Of a stretch of DNA of 41,447 bases, positions 33,132 through 39,342 are shown piece after piece; the first letter of the stretch is position 1, and every line of letters begins with the position of its first letter. This stretch comes from CAZLWA01 sp964563165 (lineage in GTDB: Bacteria > CLD3 > SB21), in assembly GCA_964563165.1 (NCBI GenBank), contig CAZLWA010000019.1, positions 1-41,447 of the forward strand, given 5' to 3'. The notes below the pieces were generated by a model. That model worked only from the letters and a program-made list of their open reading frames with translations, had not been told where the DNA came from and made no database searches. The position numbers and the translations under genes are program-made.

Positions 33132-33605
33132 TTAATCTAATTTATAAATCGTATTCGGATCGTCTTCATGGCGGATTTCGTCTACGCGTTCTTTTTTATT
33201 TTTTCCGGCGAACAAACGATTGGGACAATTAATGATGATGCCGGGTGTTCCGCCGACGTTTTTGTACGCGTGCACGACGCCCGGAGGAATGATAACCGTT
33301 TTCGGACTGACTTCGCCGATCACCAAAACCATTTTATTCATGTAGGTGGGAGAATGCTTCCGGTTGTCCCAGGTGTACAGTTTGAAATCGGAGGGCCCGA
33401 TAAAACAGAATAGATCCGATTGCTGTTCGTGTTCGTGCGGGCCGCGTTCGACCTCGGGCAGCGTCATGGAAATATACGCCATCACCGGTAAATCCTTTTC
33501 CGCCAATTCGTCGTTGCGGAATATCTCAGCCAGCCAGCCGCGTGCATCTGCCGATTTCTTCAAATCCCTGATCACAACGCCCTCGACCGTTCCTTCTTTG
33601 AACAT
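33132..33605 (-). CDS. RmlC-like cupin, dTDP-4-dehydrorhamnose 3,5-epimerase family
   Basis: This 157-aa protein has the RmlC-like pattern: RDLKKSADARGWLAEIFRND at the start, then the cupin core with RGPHEHEQQSDLFCFIG, and VIIPPGVVHAYKNVGG. These are the metal-free cupin folds of dTDP-sugar 3,5-epimerases. The catalytic His position (PHEHE) is kept, but the protein is shorter than classic RmlC (about 180 aa). It stands alone without rmlA, rmlB or rmlD, so a different sugar-nucleotide substrate is possible. GGAG lies 8 nt before the ATG. It is 13 nt after the FtsB-like gene. Confidence 0.82.
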   Translation of the reverse strand: MFKEGTVEGVVIRDLKKSADARGWLAEIFRNDELAEKDLPVMAYISMTLPEVERGPHEHEQQSDLFCFIGPSDFKLYTWDNRKHSPTYMNKMVLVIGEVSPKTVIIPPGVVHAYKNVGGTPGIIINCPNRLFAGKNKKERVDEIRHEDDPNTIYKLD

Positions 33606-33618
33606 TCAACAGGCTCCG

Positions 33619-33990
33619 TTAATTCTGCTTACTTTTTGGAATGACCTGATACACGCGTTCGCCTTCCCGGATCATGCTGTATTTTTCACGCGCGATCTTT
33701 TCAATGTAGGCAAGGTCCGATTTGGCGCGCTCTTTATTCCTGATCAATTCGATTTGTATCTGCTGCAAACGCTCGATCTCCCGTTCCAAAACCGTTTTTT
33801 GGTTTTTTATCTTATAAATTTCATACGCGCCATAATTACCCAAGACCATGGTGAGTGCGACCACGCCCATAAGAGACCAAAACATAATGCGTCTTCGTTG
33901 TTTCTTTTTTTTGAGACGTGCGTCCGAAGGGCTGTCCGCGGGTATCACGTTTTCTACGTTTTCGTTTTCCGAAAAATCGGTTGCGTTCAT
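33619..33990 (-). CDS. ftsB: Septum formation initiator (FtsB/DivIC) family protein
   Basis: This 123-aa protein has a basic cytoplasmic tail (KKKKQRRR), one membrane span at about 35-52 and a coiled coil at about 58-92 (NQKTVLEREIERLQQIQIEL). The conserved IEKIAREKYSMIREGERVYQV block of FtsB/DivIC proteins follows. It should pair with FtsL through the coiled coil and bind FtsQ, both encoded in the dcw cluster of this window. AAGGA lies 7 nt before the ATG. It is 12 nt after enolase; an eno-ftsB pairing is seen in many bacteria. Confidence 0.9.
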   Translation of the reverse strand: MNATDFSENENVENVIPADSPSDARLKKKKQRRRIMFWSLMGVVALTMVLGNYGAYEIYKIKNQKTVLEREIERLQQIQIELIRNKERAKSDLAYIEKIAREKYSMIREGERVYQVIPKSKQN

Positions 33991-34002
33991 ATCTTTTCCT
34001 TT

Positions 34003-35283
34003 CTATACATGAAATGCCTTTCTTCCCGGATAGACCGCGCGCGCGCCGAGCGCTTCCTCGATGCGCAGCAGCTGATTGTATTTCGCCATGCGGTCCGTGC
34101 GTGAAGCAGAGCCGGTCTTGATCTGTCCGCAATTAAGCGCCACCGCGATATCCGCGATGGTGGTGTCTTCGGTCTCCCCTGAGCGATGGCTCATCACCGC
34201 GGTGTACCCTGCCGTATGGGCCATCCGGACGGCGTCGATGGTTTCGGATAACGTTCCGATCTGGTTCACTTTAATAAGAATCGAATTGGCCACGCCGTGG
34301 TCGATGCCTTTCGATAAAAATTTCGGATTGGTGACAAAGACATCGTCCCCGACGAGTTGAATTTTATCGCCCAGCGCTTCCGTCATCAGCTTCCAGCCGT
34401 GCCAGTCATTTTCAGCCATGCCGTCTTCGATCGAAATGATCGGATACTGTTTCACCCAATGCTGATAAAAGGCAACCATCTCCTGCGGAGATTTCTTCGA
34501 TCCGTCCGATTTTTTGAAAACATATTTTCCGTCGGTAAAAAACTCGCTCGACGCCGGGTCGAGCGCAATCATGATATCTTTCCCGGTCTTGAAGCCCGCG
34601 GCATGGATAGCTTCCAGTATCACCTCGATCGCTTCGTCGTTCGATTTCAGATTCGGCGCAAAACCGCCCTCATCCCCGACGGCGGTATTATTTTTTTTGG
34701 ATTTTAGAACGGCTTTCAAATGATGAAAAATTTCCACCCCCATGCGCAATCCTTCGGAAAACTTTTTCGCGCCGACCGGTACGATCATGAATTCCTGAAA
34801 ATCTACGTTGTTATCGGCATGCACGCCCCCGTTCAAAATATTCATCATCGGCACCGGCAGCGTATTTGCCTCGATACCTCCGATGTATTGAAATAACGGT
34901 AAATTAGTTTCGATCGCCATGGCGCGCGCTACCGCGAGGCTCACGCCTAAGATGGCATTTGCGCCCAATCTCTTTTTTGTCGGGGTGCCGTCGAGGTCGA
35001 TCATCACATGATCCACACAGTATTGGTCGTCCGCGTCCGTATGAGCCAGCGCTTTAGCTAAGATGGTATTCACATTATGTACCGCGCGGGTGACTCCTTT
35101 GCCGAGATAGCGTTTCTTATCGCCGTCGCGCAGTTCCACCGCTTCGTGCTCGCCGGTCGAAGCTCCGCTCGGAACGATCGCTCGTCCCATCGCGCCGCTC
35201 TCCAAGAATACTTCCACTTCTACCGTCGGATTGCCGCGCGAATCCAAAACTTCCCGTCCATGAACCCTGTGAATATGACTCAT
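34003..35283 (-). CDS. eno: Enolase
   Basis: This 426-aa glycolytic enzyme interconverts 2-phosphoglycerate and phosphoenolpyruvate. It shows GREVLDSRGNPTVEVEV at the start, SGASTGEHEAVELRDGDK, NGGVHADN, GDEGGFAP with the catalytic Glu, the metal ligands in SIEDGMAENDW and VGDDVFVTN, the catalytic Lys in ILIKVNQIGTLSE, and MSHRSGETEDT. The start is ATG 35283, with AGGAG 11 nt upstream; the TTG at 35304 lies before this site. It lies 54 nt after the prenyl synthase gene and leads into ftsB. Confidence 0.97.
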   Translation of the reverse strand: MSHIHRVHGREVLDSRGNPTVEVEVFLESGAMGRAIVPSGASTGEHEAVELRDGDKKRYLGKGVTRAVHNVNTILAKALAHTDADDQYCVDHVMIDLDGTPTKKRLGANAILGVSLAVARAMAIETNLPLFQYIGGIEANTLPVPMMNILNGGVHADNNVDFQEFMIVPVGAKKFSEGLRMGVEIFHHLKAVLKSKKNNTAVGDEGGFAPNLKSNDEAIEVILEAIHAAGFKTGKDIMIALDPASSEFFTDGKYVFKKSDGSKKSPQEMVAFYQHWVKQYPIISIEDGMAENDWHGWKLMTEALGDKIQLVGDDVFVTNPKFLSKGIDHGVANSILIKVNQIGTLSETIDAVRMAHTAGYTAVMSHRSGETEDTTIADIAVALNCGQIKTGSASRTDRMAKYNQLLRIEEALGARAVYPGRKAFHV

Positions 35284-35337
35284 TTCAAATTTTCTCCTGC
35301 GCAAAATAATTCACGATTTGCCGTTGCTTTGTTTGCA

Positions 35338-36312
35338 TCATTTATCGCGTTCTATATTATACTGAACAAATTTTTTGAGCCCTTCTTTTGCCGGCGAATC
35401 TTTGAAAGGGCTCAGATTCGAGACGGCTTTTTCGGAAAATTCCCGCAAGCGCTTCCTGGCATACTCCAGCCCGCCGTACTGGTCGGTGAACGCAATAATT
35501 TTTTTCACATCGGAACTGCTGGCGCTGTTTTTGATCATTTTTAAAATCTGTTTCGATTCCGCGCGCGGCGCTCGGCTGAAGGCATGGATCAGCGGCAGGG
35601 TGATCTTTTGTTCCTTCAGATCGCGTCCTTTGGTTTTTCCGATGATCCTTTGGACGCCTTCGAAATCAAACAGGTCGTCTTTGATTTGGAACGCCACTCC
35701 GATGTTTTCGCCGAATTCCCTGAGCGCCTTGCGGTCCTCGTCCTTTTCCGTAGTCGTTATTCCTCCGAGCTCGCACGCCGCCGCGATCAAGGCGCCGGTT
35801 TTGTCCGAGACCATTTGCACGTACGTCGGCTCATCAATATCCAGTTTGCGGCTTTTGTCGATCTGCATCAATTCTCCCTGGCTCGCACGGCGCGTGGCGT
35901 TGGACAGCAGCATCATCGCGTCGAAACTCTTGATATCCACGATACTGATGAGCGCATTGGCGAGCAGATAATCACCCATAAGGACGGCCATCTTATTTTT
36001 CCAGATCGCATTGATCGAAGGCATGCCCCGCCGCATGTCCGCGCCGTCCACTACGTCATCATGCACGAGCGTCGCGGTATGTACCAGCTCGATCGTGATC
36101 GCCGCGCGGTAACTGCGCTCCGTCACTTCACCGCCGCAGGCCTTGCTGCACAAGAGCACCAACATCGGGCGGAGATTTTTTCCGCGCGACTTGACGATAT
36201 ACCGGGCGATCGTATCTACAATTTTTATATTGGAAGTGAGCTGTTCTTTGAATTTGGATTTAAAAATGTCCGTTTCATTTTCGATCGATTCAAATACTTC
36301 CTTCAGCGGCAT
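35338..36312 (-). CDS. Polyprenyl diphosphate synthase, long-chain type
   Basis: This 324-aa trans-prenyl synthase carries GKNLRPM (44-50), the first Asp-rich motif DDVVD (85-89) followed by MRRG, and the second motif FQIKDDLFD. The residue five before the first Asp is Ala80, a small side chain that leaves the product tunnel open, so a long product (heptaprenyl to nonaprenyl, probably the menaquinone side chain) is expected. The start is ATG 36312, with GGAG 7 nt upstream; the longer frame to 36357 lacks a site. A promoter is visible about 65 nt upstream. It heads a six-gene minus-strand run. Confidence 0.9.
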   Translation of the reverse strand: MPLKEVFESIENETDIFKSKFKEQLTSNIKIVDTIARYIVKSRGKNLRPMLVLLCSKACGGEVTERSYRAAITIELVHTATLVHDDVVDGADMRRGMPSINAIWKNKMAVLMGDYLLANALISIVDIKSFDAMMLLSNATRRASQGELMQIDKSRKLDIDEPTYVQMVSDKTGALIAAACELGGITTTEKDEDRKALREFGENIGVAFQIKDDLFDFEGVQRIIGKTKGRDLKEQKITLPLIHAFSRAPRAESKQILKMIKNSASSSDVKKIIAFTDQYGGLEYARKRLREFSEKAVSNLSPFKDSPAKEGLKKFVQYNIERDK

Positions 36313-36376
36313 TCCCAAGCTCCGAAAAATTAAGATCAATAAGCAGCGGGCTGACAAAAGATGCGCTCACTATTTG

Positions 36377-36405
36377 AATCTAAGGGTTTAAGGTTTTCAA
36401 ATCAA
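36377..36405 (-). promoter_or_regulatory. Candidate sigma70-like promoter for the prenyl synthase-eno-ftsB operon
   Basis: TTGATT (36400-36405) and TAGATT (36377-36382) on the minus strand are 17 nt apart. The ATG of the first gene follows about 65 nt downstream. The area is otherwise without genes up to the repeats at 36488. Confidence 0.45.
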
Positions 36406-36487
36406 GGTGAATTGTATTCATGCTGTGCAAGTCTCTTATGTTACCAAACTCTGCTGCGGATTTTACATGCAGACTTAGGGAACTGAT

Positions 36488-36514
36488 GTATCGCGGAATC
36501 AGATTCCGCGATAC
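36488..36514. repeat. Perfect 27-nt palindromic repeat, copy 1
   Basis: GTATCGCGGAATC (36488-36500), a single A, then the exact reverse complement (36502-36514). The same unit recurs in worn form at 36621-36645. Together they frame a truncated gene copy. The size and symmetry resemble REP or MITE ends; no transposase is nearby. Confidence 0.8.
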
Positions 36515-36565
36515 GTATGCTCCGAATCGAAAAAATAAGAACATAAAAATGATGAACAAAGAAAT

Positions 36566-36619
36566 TTATTGTTCTAATTCCATTTCATCTTCGCCTTTAA
36601 AATCTTCAATGGACCTCTC
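36566..36619 (-). pseudogene. Truncated copy of the 3' end of the 80-aa gene
   Basis: The last 17 codons plus stop of the gene at 36733-36975 are repeated here. The copy reads ERSIEDFKGEDEMELEQ then stop, with one amino-acid change (Phe to Ser). The DNA match runs over 36558-36621 against 36725-36788, with about ten differences in 64 positions, most of them synonymous. Upstream the frame meets a TAG at 36620-36622, formed at the border of palindromic repeat copy 2. The copy has no start and is a gene remnant. Confidence 0.75.
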
Positions 36620-36620
36620 C

Positions 36621-36645
36621 TATCGCGGAATCAAATTCTGCAATA
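36621..36645. repeat. Palindromic repeat, degenerate copy 2
   Basis: TATCGCGGAATC (36621-36632) is identical to copy 1. The second arm AATTCTGCAATA differs from the ideal arm at three of twelve positions. It begins exactly where the homology of the truncated gene copy ends. Confidence 0.7.
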
Positions 36646-36671
36646 CCATGGGAAGTTCTAAATAAAGAAAT

Positions 36672-36710
36672 AAAAAAGAGTTAAGGACCAGTCGTCCCTA
36701 ACTCTTTTTT
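36672..36710. terminator. Bidirectional intrinsic terminator after the 80-aa gene
   Basis: AAAAAAGAGTTAAGGAC (36672-36688) pairs with GTCCCTAACTCTTTTTT (36693-36709) around a 4-nt loop, with one A-C mismatch. A- and T-runs at both ends give U-tracts on both strands. It ends the minus-strand 80-aa gene 24 nt after its stop. Confidence 0.85.
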
Positions 36711-36732
36711 TTAAAAAACGATATAAAGAAAC

Positions 36733-36975
36733 CTACTGTTCCAGCTCCATTTCATCTTCGCCCTTAAAATCTTCAATGAATCGCTCCTGCGCGTCGGACA
36801 CGTCCGCGCCGAAACCTCGGATGATCTCATCGGGAGAAAGATTGAGTTCCTGCAGGCAATAGCGTAAATAGTATTCGTATTCCAGATCGGGATCGTTTTC
36901 AAGCATGATCTCGGCTTCCGATTCCTGACAATTATTCTCGCGGGCTACCCACTCAGCAGCGGACAATCTTGCCAT
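36733..36975 (-). CDS. Small acidic protein of unknown function
   Basis: The 80-aa product is strongly acidic (runs such as ESEAEIMLENDPDLEYEYY and EDFKGEDEMELEQ) and probably helical, with three Cys-free helical segments around a single CQE and a single CLQ cysteine. There is no signal peptide or membrane span. AAAGGAG lies 5 nt before the ATG, and the gene has its own promoter (37088-37116) and terminator, so it is a single-gene transcript with a leader of about 105 nt. A worn copy of its 3' end lies 150 nt downstream. I recognise no family. A small regulatory or adaptor protein is possible. Confidence 0.8.
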   Translation of the reverse strand: MARLSAAEWVARENNCQESEAEIMLENDPDLEYEYYLRYCLQELNLSPDEIIRGFGADVSDAQERFIEDFKGEDEMELEQ

Positions 36976-37087
36976 AACGGCTCCTTTGGTTAATTCTTAT
37001 TGAACGAATGTTTCGTCGTTCGAACATGCGGCTTTTCGAATGCCTGAAACCACGCGTTCGGGCGCAGGTAGTTTCAAAAATCGTGGA

Positions 37088-37116
37088 ATGATAATAAATT
37101 AATCGGGCTTTGTCAA
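37088..37116 (-). promoter_or_regulatory. Near-consensus sigma70 promoter of the 80-aa gene
   Basis: TTGACA (37111-37116) and TATCAT (37088-37093) on the minus strand are 17 nt apart. The leader to the ATG at 36975 is about 105 nt. It contains inverted repeats, including GAACGA/TCGTTC (37002-37021) and GTTCGAAC (37018-37025), which could fold in the RNA or bind a regulator. Confidence 0.6.
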
Positions 37117-37138
37117 GATTAAACTCGTTAACCTTGCG

Positions 37139-37660
37139 TCACGATGGGTTTCCGGATTTTTTCACAAATGCACCGATGATCCCGGCCAGGCGTGCGGGCG
37201 GCCATCCTTGCGTATCCAATATCCAGGATGCTTTTTCGTATCCGGGTTTCCTTTTTTCAAATAATTCTTCCCACGTGTGGGTTTGTAACAAGGGACGCTT
37301 GAAATCGCCTTTCACCCGCTCCTTAAGGGTCTGCAGGTCCGATTTCAAATAGATCAAAAAGCCGCTCCGGCAAACCCGTTCAAGAGTGTCCGGACTTAGC
37401 AAACTACCTCCGCCCAACGCCGCGACGGCCTTCATTTTAGAATGCGTCAGCACGGAAATTATTTCGGCTTCACGCCGCCGAAAATACGCTTCGCCGTCCT
37501 GCTCAAAAATGTCACGGATGGATTTGTTTTCTTTGGTTTCAATTTCACGATCCGTATCGATAAATTCATAATCCAAATCGTCAGCCAGAATTCTTCCAAT
37601 CGTCGTTTTGCCGGAACCCATGAATCCGCAGAGAAAAATCAGATCTGTTTCTTTATTCAT
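37139..37660 (-). CDS. aroK: Shikimate kinase
   Basis: This 173-aa P-loop kinase phosphorylates shikimate at O3 in the chorismate pathway. The Walker A motif GFMGSGKT is at 12-19. The shikimate-binding Asp is in FIDTDREIE, the Arg in YFRRREAE and the Gly-rich loop in ALGGGSLL. The lid segment has FKRPLL, and FEKRKPGYEKA carries the adenine-side Arg. ATG 37660 gives the normal N terminus and overlaps the transporter gene by 8 nt; ATG 37666 is also possible. The frame extends upstream, but that part is a shadow of the transporter gene. Confidence 0.93.
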   Translation of the reverse strand: MNKETDLIFLCGFMGSGKTTIGRILADDLDYEFIDTDREIETKENKSIRDIFEQDGEAYFRRREAEIISVLTHSKMKAVAALGGGSLLSPDTLERVCRSGFLIYLKSDLQTLKERVKGDFKRPLLQTHTWEELFEKRKPGYEKASWILDTQGWPPARLAGIIGAFVKKSGNPS

Positions 37661-38609
37661 TTTCATTCTTTTTGAATATGGAATTGACCACCATGGCCGA
37701 GAGGACCAGTCCGCCCCCGACCAGAGGCCACAAGCCGGGAATTTCGCCGGTTCCGAGAAACGTCCATACCGGATTGCAGATCGGTTCGAGAAGCGTATAG
37801 ATCGCAATTTCGACGCTGGAAATAAATTTGGCGCCTTTGGCGAAAAATATATATCCGAGTCCCAGCTGGAAAACTCCCAGGAACAATAATCCCAATAGGT
37901 CGCGTGAGGTCAACCGGAAATCACTCCCGAAAGTGTACGTTAGGAAACTGTTTTCACCGGTTGGGTTGATCAGGAAGATTACGGAAACGACAATGACCAG
38001 CAGAACCAGAACCGTCGCCGAATTGCCCAGAGCCAAATTGAATATGCCTTTCATATCCGAAAGCCGGTCGTTCCTTGCTTCGGTACTTTTTTCTGACCGT
38101 TTGACCACAATCTGGAGCAGGGCAAACGCGATCCCTGAAAAAATTCCGACGATATTACCGATCAGCGCGGTTGATTTTTCCGCTTCAATGAAGAACAAAA
38201 CCATGCCAACCAGCGAAATGACTACGGTGGCCACTTCGATCGCAAAGATTCTTTCCCGCAGAAAAACATACGAAATAACGATCACGTAGACCGGAGCCGT
38301 ATACTGAAGGAAAACGGCATTGGCAGAGGTGGTCAGTTTATTGGCCAGTACAAAAAGCGAAACGGTGAAGACATAGCATAGGGCTGTCAGGAAAGACCAT
38401 TTCGTTAATTTAAAATCAAAAGGAGTTTTTAGAATGAGTTTTTGATACGCGAGATATCCGAATAAAAAAATTCCCGCGATCAGCGAACGGTAAAATGCGA
38501 TCTGCATCGGAGGCCGGTCGATGATCTTAATGAATAATCCCGCGCTGCTCCAGAACAGCGCTGCAAGTGAAATAAGGAAAATACCCTTGAAATAATTACT
38601 TTGTCCCAT
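37653..38609 (-). CDS. EamA/DMT family transporter
   Basis: This 318-aa inner-membrane protein has about ten spans in two EamA repeats. The first starts GIFLISLAALFWSSAGLFIK and the second AFALLQIVVKRSEKS. The second repeat ends with the typical VEIAIYTLLEPICNPVWTFL and GEIPGLWPLVGGGLVLSAMV. Members export amino acids, purines or other small metabolites; the substrate here is unknown. A central soluble loop rich in Ser, Arg and Lys lies near residue 180. ATG 38609 is preferred to the GTG at 38642, which has no ribosome site. aroK overlaps its end, so the two are probably one transcript. Confidence 0.88.
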   Translation of the reverse strand: MGQSNYFKGIFLISLAALFWSSAGLFIKIIDRPPMQIAFYRSLIAGIFLFGYLAYQKLILKTPFDFKLTKWSFLTALCYVFTVSLFVLANKLTTSANAVFLQYTAPVYVIVISYVFLRERIFAIEVATVVISLVGMVLFFIEAEKSTALIGNIVGIFSGIAFALLQIVVKRSEKSTEARNDRLSDMKGIFNLALGNSATVLVLLVIVVSVIFLINPTGENSFLTYTFGSDFRLTSRDLLGLLFLGVFQLGLGYIFFAKGAKFISSVEIAIYTLLEPICNPVWTFLGTGEIPGLWPLVGGGLVLSAMVVNSIFKKNENE

Positions 38610-38764
38610 GCCTGTCGTGTTTTTAATATACAATATAATCACAAGATGGCCGAAAAAAGAATCTTATTTTTCTGGAAAACCAGCTCTATCGTTACTCCAT
38701 CGACTTCTACATGTGCAATTCTGTCGCTACAAAATGCAGGGTTTGTCAGTAACAATGTGCCAAT
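38610..38764. other. Intergenic stretch before CIRCE, nothing recognised
   Basis: The 349-nt gap between the divergent transporter gene and groES holds the CIRCE and promoter listed separately in its right half. In this left part I see only a short CTGG-AAAA-CCAG hairpin near 38671-38682 and no clear promoter for the transporter gene. Confidence 0.5.
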
Positions 38765-38791
38765 TTAGCACTCCATGGCTCTGAGTGCTAA
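38765..38791 (+). promoter_or_regulatory. CIRCE element (HrcA operator)
   Basis: TTAGCACTC (38765-38773), nine bases, then GAGTGCTAA (38783-38791). This is a perfect match to the CIRCE consensus, which the heat-shock repressor HrcA binds. It lies upstream of groES, so groESL is probably HrcA-controlled. Confidence 0.95.
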
Positions 38792-38799
38792 GATTTCTA

Positions 38800-38829
38800 T
38801 TGCTTTTGTAAATTAAATGACTATATTTG
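38800..38829 (+). promoter_or_regulatory. Promoter for groESL just after CIRCE
   Basis: TTGCTT (38800-38805) and TATATT (38822-38827) are 16 nt apart. The same bases also fit the Bacteroidota-type pattern, with TTG near -33 and TATATTTG (38822-38829) near -7. CIRCE ends 8 nt before it. The leader to groES is about 120 nt. Confidence 0.5.
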
Positions 38830-38958
38830 CGACACTTAAAAATACGGCGTATGTTGGCATAAAAGTTGGATATACAGTAGGTTGGCTAGTCCAAGGGGTA
38901 TATAGGCTTCAATCAAGCCACTTCATAACTTAACCATAAACCTAAACAGGAGAATAAA

Positions 38959-39243
38959 ATGAAACTGAAACCATTGGCCGATCGCGTGATCGTCAAGAGC
39001 ATGGAAGCCGAAGAGAAAACGGCAAGCGGTTTGATCATACCGGACACCGCAAAGGAAAAACCGCAAGTGGGCGAAGTGATTGAAGTAGGCCCGGGCCGGT
39101 TCGAAAAGGGGGATTATGTGAAGATGCAAGTTAAGAAGGGAGACAAAATATTATACGGCAAATATTCCGGAACGGAAATTACCGTTGATAATGACAAGTA
39201 TCTCATCATGCACGAATCGGATATTTTAGCGATTCAAGGCTAA
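38959..39243 (+). CDS. groES: Co-chaperonin GroES
   Basis: This 94-aa protein forms the heptameric lid of the GroEL folding chamber. It has the family start KLKPLADRVIVKSMEAEEKT, the mobile-loop Gly-Leu-Ile (ASGLIIPDTAKEKPQ), VGEVIEVGPG and the late YGKYSGTEI. AGGAG lies 8 nt before the ATG. It is the first gene of the CIRCE-controlled operon, and groEL follows after 99 nt. Confidence 0.97.
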   Translation: MKLKPLADRVIVKSMEAEEKTASGLIIPDTAKEKPQVGEVIEVGPGRFEKGDYVKMQVKKGDKILYGKYSGTEITVDNDKYLIMHESDILAIQG

Positions 39244-39342
39244 GCGACTTCATCCGTTTCCGCAAGGGATCCCTTCATGCGCGCGGGAATGACAATGACA
39301 AACAGAAAAATGAAATCAATTTAAATTTAGGAGATTAAGATT

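Noticed and set aside
33346..34104. Plus-strand open frame of 252 codons opposite ftsB and the cupin gene
   Set aside because: It covers the ends of three real minus-strand genes, has no conserved motif and mirrors their codon bias.
35584..36333. Plus-strand open frame of 249 codons opposite the long-chain prenyl synthase
   Set aside because: It is an antisense shadow of a clear enzyme gene, with Arg/His/Asp-rich composition.
36420..36665. Plus-strand open frame of 81 codons across the palindromic repeats
   Set aside because: Much of it is translated repeat and the antisense of the gene remnant; there is no ribosome site.
39263..39297. AGGGATCCCT and GCGCGGGAATGAC between groES and groEL, like a fragment of an interspersed repeat
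   Set aside because: It is short and single-copy here; it is not a terminator (no T-tract) and reads best as spacer.
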